Positions 1 to 7,234 of a stretch of DNA of 32,931 nt are shown here, piece after piece. The position numbers and the translations under genes were made by a program. The notes beneath the pieces were generated by a model. That model saw only the letters and a program-made list of their open reading frames with translations. It searched no databases and was not told the DNA's origin. The stretch comes from Actinomycetes bacterium (GTDB lineage Bacteria > Actinomycetota > Acidimicrobiia > Acidimicrobiales > JAKAVM01). The stretch is taken from contig JAKAVM010000002.1 in assembly GCA_021827485.1 (NCBI GenBank), forward strand, positions 1 to 32,931, in the 5' to 3' direction. The first letter of the stretch is position 1; each line of letters starts with the position of its first letter.

Positions 1-1
1 T

Positions 2-2128
2 TGCGATCATGGCATGATCGCAACTCTTGGGGATACTTGGGAGTGGAATGGGCAAACTTGGACAAAAATGAATCCAGCAAATAGTCCTTCGCCGCGCGCA
101 GGGTCGGCAATCTCTTACGACGAGAGTACGAGAACTGTATTACTCTTTGGAGGAATTGAAATTCAGGATGGAACCCTTCACACTTTGAACGATACTTGGG
201 AGTGGAACGGAAGTAATTGGAATCAGCAATATCCTACGAAGAGTCCGGTCAGCAGAGCTGGTGCATCAATGGCGTATGACCCAATAACTAGAACTGATGT
301 TTTGTATGGAGGAATGACATCCAATTCATACGTTCTTGATGATACCTGGGAGTGGGACGGAAGCAACTGGAGGCAAGACGCCCCCCGAACAATTCCAGGT
401 GGAAGAGCGGAATCGGCAATGGTTTATGATCCAGTATCACGCACGATAGTTATGTTCGGTGGACTTGCAAACAATTGGACAGGTTCAGTTGCTCTATCTG
501 ATACCTGGGTGTGGGACGGTACTAATTGGGTAGAACAGTATCCCACTAATAGTCCTACAGCTCGCTTTGGAATGAGCGCAGTCTTCGATTCTGCACTCGG
601 AGAGATTATTGTCAATGGAGGTAGCACTTCCTTTGGCGCTCTTCCTGGCTTGTCTGATACTTGGGCTTACGATTCACGGGCAAATTCATGGTCTTTGATC
701 GCAGGAGCGAATCCGGCGATATACAAATCAAGTGGTATTGCTCCGCATGCAACTAGTATTTTCCCGCCAGCTAGAACTGCTGCATCTATGGCATACGATG
801 GTTCCTCGAGTCAGATTGTTCTCTTTACCGGATATGACGCAAATGGAGTTACGTTGATTCATGGCTTTCAGAGTTTCCTAGCTCCTTCAGTGAAGGTAGA
901 AGCTTCTGTCCTCGCTCAAGTAGCTGGTGAGCAGATTCAAAATCCAACTGAAGGTGTACCTGAAACATGGACCTGGAACGGACAGTGGAGTTCACATACA
1001 CCTATCTCACCAGTTGCTCGAAGTTCTGCATCTTTAGTTTCTATGCCAAGCACTCCGGAGTCGGCGACTATTTTATTGTTTGGAGGTGAGTCGATTTTTG
1101 GATCAGCATTGGGCGACACTTGGACTTGGGGAAAAGATCATTGGTCAGAAATTACGCCAGCAGATTCTCCGCCGCCTAGGTTCGGTGCATCATCGTTTTA
1201 TGACTATGTTACTCACCAAGTTATTATGTTTGGCGGGACTTCATCGTCTGGCAGGGTGCTAAATGACACGTGGGCTTGGACCGGGACAAATTGGGAACAG
1301 CTTCATCCTGGATCAAGTCCCCCAGCACGAACTGGTGCAGTTGCAACAAGCATTTCTTCGTCGCCTACACCTTTTTACCTGCAGCCATCCGACGGTTTCG
1401 ATAATTTCCACGAGATTCAAGAGGGAATCCTATTCGGCGGGACTTCATCGTCTGGCAGGGTGCTAAATGACACGTGGGCTTGGACTGGGGCCAACTGGGT
1501 ACCGCTTAATCCGTCCATTAGCCCGCCCGCCCGTACTGGCGCTGCATTATCAAGTACTAATGAGCCATTCGATCGCAATAAAAGCGCTAGCGAAACAAAT
1601 AGGGCTCTTGGTGGTCATAGGCAGGTATACAACGTGGGTTCTGTCGCTAATCCGGTGGTCGGAGTATCTAAGTTAAAGAATCTCGCAATTTTGTTCGGCG
1701 GGACTTCATCGTCTGGCAGGGTGCTAAATGACACGTGGGCTTGGACTGGGACCAATTGGGAACAGCTTCATCCGTCCATTAGCCCGCCCGCCCGTACTGG
1801 CGCTGCTGAGGCGAATTTGACATTCCATAAACCACGGATGGGACACGATTGGAATCAAGTTAGCTCTAACTGTTCAATGTTGCTTATGGGAGGAATAGGT
1901 GCCACTGGGGTGCCACTGGATGATGCGTGGTTCTGGGACGGGAGCGATTGGCGGCTGTTTTCGGTTGCGGGAATACCAGCTCTATCCTTCGCATCAGCTG
2001 TAACGGACCGGAAGCAAGGAGGAGTGCTTCTCTTCGGAGGATTGATTAGCTCGTCCAAGTTGAGTGCTCAGAACTCAACTTGGCTCATAACCCAGGCACC
2101 AGTAGTGACACCTGCAAAGCCTCATTGA
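2..2128 (+). CDS. Kelch-repeat beta-propeller protein, 5' partial
   Basis: The reading frame is open from the first bases of the window, and the first ATG (14) lies inside a repeat, so the true start and any signal peptide are probably upstream. At least eight repeats show the Kelch pattern: a 'LFGG' strand, a small-residue turn, then 'L.DTW.W.G..W' and 'P..R.GA'. Repeats of this kind fold as blades of a galactose-oxidase/Kelch beta-propeller, normally used for carbohydrate or protein binding; no catalytic motif is visible. Three repeats in the C-terminal half are almost identical at DNA level (see the repeat entry). Longer, less regular inserts separate the blades. Nine bases after its stop a lipoprotein gene begins on the same strand, so the two may be co-transcribed and the product is probably exported. 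The partner or ligand cannot be predicted. Confidence 0.8.
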   Translation, partial: CDHGMIATLGDTWEWNGQTWTKMNPANSPSPRAGSAISYDESTRTVLLFGGIEIQDGTLHTLNDTWEWNGSNWNQQYPTKSPVSRAGASMAYDPITRTDVLYGGMTSNSYVLDDTWEWDGSNWRQDAPRTIPGGRAESAMVYDPVSRTIVMFGGLANNWTGSVALSDTWVWDGTNWVEQYPTNSPTARFGMSAVFDSALGEIIVNGGSTSFGALPGLSDTWAYDSRANSWSLIAGANPAIYKSSGIAPHATSIFPPARTAASMAYDGSSSQIVLFTGYDANGVTLIHGFQSFLAPSVKVEASVLAQVAGEQIQNPTEGVPETWTWNGQWSSHTPISPVARSSASLVSMPSTPESATILLFGGESIFGSALGDTWTWGKDHWSEITPADSPPPRFGASSFYDYVTHQVIMFGGTSSSGRVLNDTWAWTGTNWEQLHPGSSPPARTGAVATSISSSPTPFYLQPSDGFDNFHEIQEGILFGGTSSSGRVLNDTWAWTGANWVPLNPSISPPARTGAALSSTNEPFDRNKSASETNRALGGHRQVYNVGSVANPVVGVSKLKNLAILFGGTSSSGRVLNDTWAWTGTNWEQLHPSISPPARTGAAEANLTFHKPRMGHDWNQVSSNCSMLLMGGIGATGVPLDDAWFWDGSDWRLFSVAGIPALSFASAVTDRKQGGVLLFGGLISSSKLSAQNSTWLITQAPVVTPAKPH
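1229..1806 (+). repeat. Three near-identical Kelch-coding DNA repeats
   Basis: Three in-frame copies share an exact block of 49 bases (1232-1280, 1436-1484, 1697-1745) encoding GGTSSSGRVLNDTWAWTG-type blades. Spacing is 204 and 261 bases. Outside the core the similarity is mosaic. Copies 1 and 3 share 'aattgggaacagcttcatcc', while copies 2 and 3 share the following stretch encoding PSISPPARTGA (about 1508-1545 and 1769-1806). The rest of the gene's repeats are much more diverged, which points to recent duplication or gene conversion. Confidence 0.9.
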
Positions 2129-2137
2129 TATGTTGAT

Positions 2138-3295
2138 ATGAGGAATTTACCTAAAATCATGATAGGCGCATTGGTTATTTGCTTTACCATCGCTTCATGC
2201 ACCTCGCCAAATCGGCCCAAGATCCAGCAAAGCTTTACAATTTCAAAGGAAGTTGGACCATGTAAGGCCAATGAATTAAGCCTTTCAATTGCAAAGGTTC
2301 AACATGGGGGATTCCAATTGATGTCGATTACTGGTAACCAACTTATCGGTCTCTTGATCCAGATCCGAACCAAGAGATCAGTCAGCTGTACTTTGGATAC
2401 ATTTCTTTTTCCACAGTTCATTGGCAATAACCATAAAGTAAACAAGATGTTGGTTCAGCAAGATGCTCCATGGCAACCATTAGGACTCAAACCGATACGA
2501 ATCAACCATTCTGGGGAGGCGTCATTCCTTCTAGCGTACCTTGATTTTTCAGTTCCTCCGCCCGTGACTAATCATACTTTATGGGCAAAGATACCCTGTC
2601 CAGCGGTAAATCATATCCAATTCGAGGGTCCGCCTTCTCAAGTGAATGGGCCCAATAAACCCAATATACTTTCTATCGGTGTTCGACCCAAAGATGTACT
2701 TAACTATACGGCTTGCCCGCCTATAGCTCTTGCCAGTGCTCCAGCCGAAGGTTTGACGGCAGGAGGGGTATGGCCACCACGCTACACTCCACGCCCACTA
2801 GTTCCGACGACTACGGTGCCACCACCACCTAGACCTGGGACACTTGCATGTGCGGCCTCACAAATTAAGGCTACAGCCGCATACCCGTCGGCTGGCACGG
2901 GCATGCTTCACATATACTTCAACTTCGAGAACATCTCTAACACTCCGTGTTCCGTTGGCGGCTATCCTGTTATGACTTTTCTTGATGCGTCTGGAAACGT
3001 TATTCCCATAGAACAAGGAAACAGTCTACCTAGCGGTACCACTGATACCGTCTTTGGAGTCAAACCAGGGGGATCGTTTATTAGCTACATGGCGATAGCG
3101 GGCCACGAGCCGCAAAGCCTAGCCAACTGCCCCGTTTCAGCATCCATGCTGTACTCAATCCCTGGGGGTACTGGAACTGTAACTGTGCGACCAGTGTCAG
3201 CTCCTTTCATACCAATTTGCGGAGCATCCTTTGGTACATCTCCAGTTGCACCGGGTCAGTACCCCGCATCAACTGGTAACAATTGGCTCTCTTAA
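2138..3295 (+). CDS. Putative lipoprotein with C-terminal DUF4232 domain
   Basis: The 385-residue product begins with a positively charged n-region and hydrophobic stretch ending in the lipobox IASC, with Cys21 the likely lipidation site, so it should be anchored outside the cytoplasmic membrane. A Thr/Pro-rich linker around residues 208-235 separates a first, unrecognised domain from a C-terminal part (about 236-370). That part carries the DUF4232 pattern: a Cys near its start, a 'NISNTPCSVGGYPVMTFLD' segment and further paired cysteines. DUF4232 is a mainly actinobacterial secreted domain of unknown function. The gene follows the Kelch gene by nine bases and precedes another lipoprotein gene, suggesting a surface-protein operon. 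No strong Shine-Dalgarno is visible at the ATG. Confidence 0.75.
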   Translation: MRNLPKIMIGALVICFTIASCTSPNRPKIQQSFTISKEVGPCKANELSLSIAKVQHGGFQLMSITGNQLIGLLIQIRTKRSVSCTLDTFLFPQFIGNNHKVNKMLVQQDAPWQPLGLKPIRINHSGEASFLLAYLDFSVPPPVTNHTLWAKIPCPAVNHIQFEGPPSQVNGPNKPNILSIGVRPKDVLNYTACPPIALASAPAEGLTAGGVWPPRYTPRPLVPTTTVPPPPRPGTLACAASQIKATAAYPSAGTGMLHIYFNFENISNTPCSVGGYPVMTFLDASGNVIPIEQGNSLPSGTTDTVFGVKPGGSFISYMAIAGHEPQSLANCPVSASMLYSIPGGTGTVTVRPVSAPFIPICGASFGTSPVAPGQYPASTGNNWLS

Positions 3296-3338
3296 ATATC
3301 GTAATATGACCAGCGAATAAATATAGAAAGTAGGTAAG

Positions 3339-4415
3339 TTGTACGTGAAAATACGTTATCAAATGCAGAATATTGCGTGGGTTGGTGTAATTCTAATTAG
3401 TTTATTTGCGTCATCGTGCTCGGCCCCTGGACCTTATATCGCCCTTGATGGTGCAAGCCAAGTCCCACCTAGCAGCGGAGGCGTGGCGGGTTACATTCTC
3501 CCAATCTGTTCCGGAGAACAAGGTATTACAGATCAGTTTGGTGGATATATTGGCAAGATCGGAGGAGCTGATTTGATGGGTGCTAACAACCCAGATGGCC
3601 TTATCAACACTAATTCGACTAGCTCAGCATTCAACGTGACTGATGCCCAAGAAGCGAACTATAACGACGTAACAGCTGGATTGAATGCAGGAGTAGGTGC
3701 GGGAGGATACTGGATGTTAGGAGGGCCTCAGCCATATGACAATCTCAATCTCAACGATATGCCAACTCCCATCGCGGATCAGTTTAGCGTACTACCTGCC
3801 TTTGCACAGTCAATGACGTTAGCTTGGAAGTGGGGGTACATCCAAGGTCTGGACGCGATAGACGATTGGATAGCCAATATTTCATCTGTGGTCCCGCTCA
3901 ATTTTCCGTTCATCTGGGCCGATGTTGAAAAAAATGTTATGCAGTTCATATGGAAAGATGGATCCACTCACACTAGTACCGATAACTATTGGGATCTGGG
4001 AACCGCAGCTTCAGACTACCAAGCCAACAGAGATGTTTGGGATGGATTCTATTCTGGGGTGTACGGAGTTGTTCAAAGCCAAAGAGTCGTGGAATTACAG
4101 GGAATGTACTCTTCGCCTGGGTGGTGGGATGCAATTACAGGGAATCTCAACGGAATAAGCAATCCCGAATGGACATCCGAGAGCGAATTTGCAGCTGGAA
4201 ATCCTACTCAGGGAACATGTCCAACGTCATTCTCAAGTTCGCCGGGTGCCCAGTTCTTTGGCGGCCAGCCATCTTCAGGCGGGGGTGCGGATGCGATTGC
4301 ATGGCAGTGGATAGAAGGTAAAGGGACCCAACCACAGAGCGATTACGATTACATTCAATATAACAACGTAATAAGTTGTGAAGTGAGTTCATCGAATTTG
4401 CAAGATTGCACTTAG
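3339..4415 (+). CDS. Putative lipoprotein, GH25/DUF1906-like barrel
   Basis: From the TTG at 3339 the product is 358 residues (GTG 3345 and ATG 3363 are alternative starts; all keep the signal sequence). A hydrophobic segment ends in ASSC, making Cys27 the likely lipidated residue. The mature part is rich in Gly, Trp and Asn. Features reminiscent of lysozyme-like GH25 or DUF1906 barrels are 'FPFIWADVEKN' (D195/E197, strand plus acidic pair), 'GMYSSPGWW', and a final 'AIAWQWIEGKG' followed by an acidic 'SDYDYIQYN' strand. This is family-level pattern matching by eye, so catalytic activity on peptidoglycan is only a suggestion. The neighbours are envelope proteins, consistent with a cell-surface role. 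Confidence 0.55.
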   Translation: MYVKIRYQMQNIAWVGVILISLFASSCSAPGPYIALDGASQVPPSSGGVAGYILPICSGEQGITDQFGGYIGKIGGADLMGANNPDGLINTNSTSSAFNVTDAQEANYNDVTAGLNAGVGAGGYWMLGGPQPYDNLNLNDMPTPIADQFSVLPAFAQSMTLAWKWGYIQGLDAIDDWIANISSVVPLNFPFIWADVEKNVMQFIWKDGSTHTSTDNYWDLGTAASDYQANRDVWDGFYSGVYGVVQSQRVVELQGMYSSPGWWDAITGNLNGISNPEWTSESEFAAGNPTQGTCPTSFSSSPGAQFFGGQPSSGGGADAIAWQWIEGKGTQPQSDYDYIQYNNVISCEVSSSNLQDCT

Positions 4416-4424
4416 ATTGTAAAT

Positions 4425-4510
4425 ATGCCGACCGTAGCAACTCCCAATTGCAAGAGGTATTTCTTCGTAGTCGCTGACGGTGGAGTGTTCGCTTTCGGCG
4501 ATGCAACAGT
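4425..4510 (+). pseudogene. 5' fragment of a 'DGGVFAFGDA' protein cut by the IS
   Basis: An ATG at 4425 opens a frame encoding NCKRYFFVVADGGVFAFGDA, the signature of a repeat found in many actinobacterial secreted proteins (usually 'GYWLVASDGGVFAFGDA.FYGS'). The frame runs directly into the IS21 left end at 4511, where the expected 'FYGS' continuation is lost and a stop follows. No continuation is visible to the right of the IS or of the GC-rich island. The fragment lies ten bases after the lipoprotein stop, so it was probably the next gene of the envelope cluster. Confidence 0.6.
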
Positions 4511-4583
4511 TGAATATTCCAGTAATTCTTTACCACCCATTCCGCTAATTCTTTACCACCTATTCCAGTAATTCTTTTCCAGC
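4511..4583 (+). repeat. IS21 left-end multiple terminal repeats
   Basis: Three tandem copies of a 22-base unit occur at 4516-4537, 4539-4560 and 4562-4583, at a strict 23-base period. The core is ATTCC..TAATTCTTT.CCA. The third copy is more diverged and forms one arm of the adjacent hairpin. Inverted copies occur at the right end, so these are most likely transposase-binding sites. Confidence 0.85.
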
Positions 4584-4604
4584 TCCAACAGGCTGGAAAA
4601 GAAT
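4571..4604. other. 13-bp hairpin between IS end and istA
   Basis: A perfect inverted repeat, ATTCTTTTCCAGC (4571-4583) and GCTGGAAAAGAAT (4592-4604), has an 8-base loop. Its left arm coincides with the third terminal repeat, so one transposase-binding unit is present in both orientations. It lies about 50 bases before the istA start. It could block read-through transcription into istA or be an extra transposase site; the sequence does not decide. Confidence 0.7.
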
Positions 4605-4657
4605 GTGAAAACCTTGTTCCAAAGTTGGATAATCCAACCAGGGATAAGGAGATAGCA

Positions 4658-6250
4658 GTGTGTAAGAAAGGAAGATGGTCATTGGAACCATATGTAATTA
4701 GAAAGATTGTGGCGATGAAAGAATCATCGCCACAGACATCAAATCGGGAGGTGGCAAGGGTTCTTAGAATCTCTCACCCATCAGTTGGCAAAGTACTAAG
4801 TCAAGCAACCACCTTGAACCTTGATGCAAAAGGGCTAGAAACTATGAGCGATAGTGAGATTTACAATAGCTTCTATCCCAAGACTGCTGGACGCCACAGT
4901 AGTACAACCAAAATAGAACCTAACTTTGCAGCTTTGCTTGAAGAACTCAAGAAGGACGAGAAGAATGGTTTGACCAAATACCTGCTCTGGATGGAGTATC
5001 GCCAAGAGATAGGAGCTGATCGCGCCTATGGATATTCGAGTTTTTGCGAGAAGCTTCGCTGTCTTGATGCGGCCAAGGAGATCTCCATGGTTCTCTATCA
5101 TGCACCAGGACAAGTGGCAATGGTTGACCACGCTGGCCCAACAGTTCCTATCTATGACTCAACAAGTGGTGAAGTATCTTTTGAGGCACAGATCTTTGTC
5201 ATGGCTCTTGGCTATTCGGGATATTGTTACGTAGAAGCCCAGAGATCCCAGGACATACGCAGTGTCGTCGAAGGACATTGTCGAGGTTTTGAGTTCTTTG
5301 GTGGTGTTCCGTGTGGCTTGATCGGTGACAATCTACGTGCCTGTGTTGTCAAAAATACCAAGGACGATACGATACTTACCCACAGCTATTTAGAGATGTG
5401 TGAGCACTACAACGTGATTCCGGCTCCAGCTCGGCCATACCATCCGCGAGACAAGGCCAAGGTAGAGGCATCGGTGCGTTTGGTTGAGACCCAAATACTT
5501 GCGCCGCTTCGAAAGTGTAAGTTCTTTTCGTTAGCCCAACTAAACGAGGCGATCAGACCCTATCTTGATGCAATGAATCAGCTAAGCTTTCAAAAGATGG
5601 ATGGTAGTCGCCAGGAGAGGTATCTAAATGAGGAAAAACAAGCTCTTGGCTCTATCACCCTCGGTTCTTACGAGTACGCCTCCTGGCAACCAGCTCAAGT
5701 GGGGTCTAACTACCACTTCTCACACAAGGGAGTCTACTACTCGGTACCCTTTCATTTCAGATCTACTCAGGTTATGGTCAAGGCAACTAATAATATTATT
5801 TGTGCATATTCCAACAATCTCCATATAGCGACCCATAAGCGCTGCTCAAAGCCAGGAACCTATGTAACTGATAGCTTGCATATGCCAGAAGCCCATCTAA
5901 GCTATTTGCAAGATAGAACTAAAGAGATCACTTTGCGCGCACAAGCTATCGGGGATTCATGTGAAAAAGTGGTTTCGATAGTTTTGACTTCGCATCGCCC
6001 CCCACAGGCGGCACACAAGCAAGCTCGGGCACTGCTTCGCCTTGTAAATACCTATGGCGAGATTGAACTCGAACAAGCTTGTTCAATTGCCCTCGAGATA
6101 TGTTCTCCAACTTTGTCTAGCGTCAGCTCAATACTGGCTAATTCAATTCATAAGCATAAAGCTAAACTGATAGAGCCAGTATCTTCACCTACCTTAGATC
6201 ATTGCAATATCCGTGGAAGCAAGTTCTATGCCGAGGCGGCTTCTAAGTGA
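4658..6250 (+). CDS. istA: IS21 transposase IstA
   Basis: IstA is the DDE recombinase that cuts and joins the IS ends, working with the ATPase IstB. The frame is open from a TTG at 4625, but AAGGAG (4646-4651) sits six bases before the GTG at 4658, which I take as the start (530 residues). An N-terminal helix-turn-helix region (about residues 15-50, 'SNREVARVLRISHPSVGKVL') precedes the rve catalytic core. Likely catalytic acids are D157 in 'VAMVDHAGP', D224 in 'GLIGDNLRA' and E270 in 'HPRDKAKVEASV'. The length is usual for the family. It overlaps istB at GTGA (6247-6250), implying translational coupling. No frameshift or internal stop is seen. Confidence 0.93.
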   Translation: MCKKGRWSLEPYVIRKIVAMKESSPQTSNREVARVLRISHPSVGKVLSQATTLNLDAKGLETMSDSEIYNSFYPKTAGRHSSTTKIEPNFAALLEELKKDEKNGLTKYLLWMEYRQEIGADRAYGYSSFCEKLRCLDAAKEISMVLYHAPGQVAMVDHAGPTVPIYDSTSGEVSFEAQIFVMALGYSGYCYVEAQRSQDIRSVVEGHCRGFEFFGGVPCGLIGDNLRACVVKNTKDDTILTHSYLEMCEHYNVIPAPARPYHPRDKAKVEASVRLVETQILAPLRKCKFFSLAQLNEAIRPYLDAMNQLSFQKMDGSRQERYLNEEKQALGSITLGSYEYASWQPAQVGSNYHFSHKGVYYSVPFHFRSTQVMVKATNNIICAYSNNLHIATHKRCSKPGTYVTDSLHMPEAHLSYLQDRTKEITLRAQAIGDSCEKVVSIVLTSHRPPQAAHKQARALLRLVNTYGEIELEQACSIALEICSPTLSSVSSILANSIHKHKAKLIEPVSSPTLDHCNIRGSKFYAEAASK

Positions 6251-7008
6251 CGAGTGCCAATCTAATCTCATCTCAACTTTCTGAGCTATCTCTTAGACAT
6301 GCAATCAAGGAGTACCGCCGACAGGTAGGTGATGCAAGCTCGGCTATGTTGTCATTTGAGGACCGCCTTGAACTAATGCTCAATGTAGAACTCTCTGAAC
6401 GCCACCATCGACGCATTGAACGTCGAATCAAAGAAGCAAAACTTAGAATACGAGCTATGCCTGAAGAGATAGACACTAAGAGTGCAAGAGGACTTCCCCA
6501 AGCGCTCTTATCCCAACTCTTATCACTTAGCTGGTTGAAAAACCATCATCATGTTCTTCTAACAGGTCCGACCGGGATAGGAAAGACATATCTTGGCTGT
6601 GGCCTAGCAATGGCTGCAATAAGGGCCAACTTCACCGTTCGTTACTTCAAGTGCTCAAGCCTACTTGAGAAAATAGGAACTTGCCGCCTTGATGGAAGTT
6701 ACAGATTATTTGTAACTAGACTATCTCGTATCGATCTTTTGGTTCTAGATGATTGGGGGCTTTCACCAATTACGGTAAATGGAGCAAGAGAACTCCTTGA
6801 TATAATTGATGACCGCGTAGGCACTTCCTCTCTAGTTATTTGCTCACAACTACCACTATCAAATTGGTATCAGGCCCTAGAAGAGGGAACTGTTGCCGAT
6901 GCAATACTTGATCGTGTAATTCACAATGCGATCAAGGTGGAACTCTCAGGCGAGTCGATGCGCAAGATAGAAAGCATGGGCCTCCAAGAATCACTAGATT
7001 CAATCTAA
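6247..7008 (+). CDS. istB: IS21 helper ATPase IstB
   Basis: IstB is the AAA+ ATPase, related to DnaC, that captures target DNA and stimulates IstA. The GTG start overlaps the istA stop. Visible motifs are the Walker A box GPTGIGKT (residues 107-114) and Walker B LLVLDDWG (from about residue 164). The C-terminal segment 'ILDRVIHNAIKVELSGESMR' is typical of IstB. At 253 residues it is full length for the family. An N-terminal charged helical region (about 35-70) is expected to contact IstA or DNA. The remaining 150 bases to the right terminal repeats hold no gene, only a small CGGCT-TTC-AGCCG hairpin (7122-7134). Confidence 0.93.
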   Translation: MTSANLISSQLSELSLRHAIKEYRRQVGDASSAMLSFEDRLELMLNVELSERHHRRIERRIKEAKLRIRAMPEEIDTKSARGLPQALLSQLLSLSWLKNHHHVLLTGPTGIGKTYLGCGLAMAAIRANFTVRYFKCSSLLEKIGTCRLDGSYRLFVTRLSRIDLLVLDDWGLSPITVNGARELLDIIDDRVGTSSLVICSQLPLSNWYQALEEGTVADAILDRVIHNAIKVELSGESMRKIESMGLQESLDSI

Positions 7009-7157
7009 CTTGCCCAAATACCGCACATAATTATCAATTTACCGAGCCAGCAATGACATCGAAAGGAGGTGCAAATACATCCAAGACGACACCCCAGGCA
7101 ATCAAAGCTTGAGCGCAACATCGGCTTTCAGCCGGGGTCTGTGGTAGTCTAAAATTA

Positions 7158-7206
7158 GGTGGTAAAGAATTACTGGATCACCTGGTAAAGAGTTGTGGAA
7201 TAGTCA
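7158..7206 (-). repeat. IS21 right-end terminal repeats
   Basis: Two inverted copies of the left-end unit are present: GGTGGTAAAGAATTACTGGA (7158-7177, exact complement of the first left copy) and a more diverged outer copy (about 7181-7202) that ends the element with TTGTGGAATAGTCA. The period is 23 bases, as on the left. Confidence 0.85.
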
Positions 7207-7234
7207 GCGGGAGACGGGTGGGAGCGAGTGGAAC

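Larger units (their letters stand above)
4511..7206 (+). mobile_element. IS21-family insertion sequence
   Basis: The element has two overlapping genes, istA and istB. Its termini read TGAATATTCCA (from 4511) and, on the opposite strand, TGACTATTCCA (from 7206), beginning TG and ending CA as in IS21. Several internal copies of an 'ATTCC..TAATTCTTTACCACC' repeat lie at both ends, as is usual for transposase-binding sites of this family. Both genes look intact, so the element could be active. IS21 elements normally make 4-8 bp target duplications. The flanks here (ACAGT before 4511, GCGGG after 7206) show none, and the right flank is the GC-rich restriction island. Confidence 0.9.

Noticed and set aside
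4204-4536. Minus-strand open frame over the end of the third envelope gene
   Set aside because: It is antisense to the lipoprotein gene and to the disrupted fragment, and it runs into the IS terminal repeats; the composition is arginine/leucine-rich without domain features.
4516-4583. 23-base-period repeats considered as a CRISPR array
   Set aside because: The units are contiguous with one-base gaps, there are no spacers, and inverted copies occur at the other IS end; they are IS21 terminal repeats.
7061-7150. Strong AAAGGAGGTG ribosome-site-like sequence after istB
   Set aside because: No ATG, GTG or TTG lies at a suitable distance downstream; the GTG inside it would give only a 28-codon frame overlapping the site itself.
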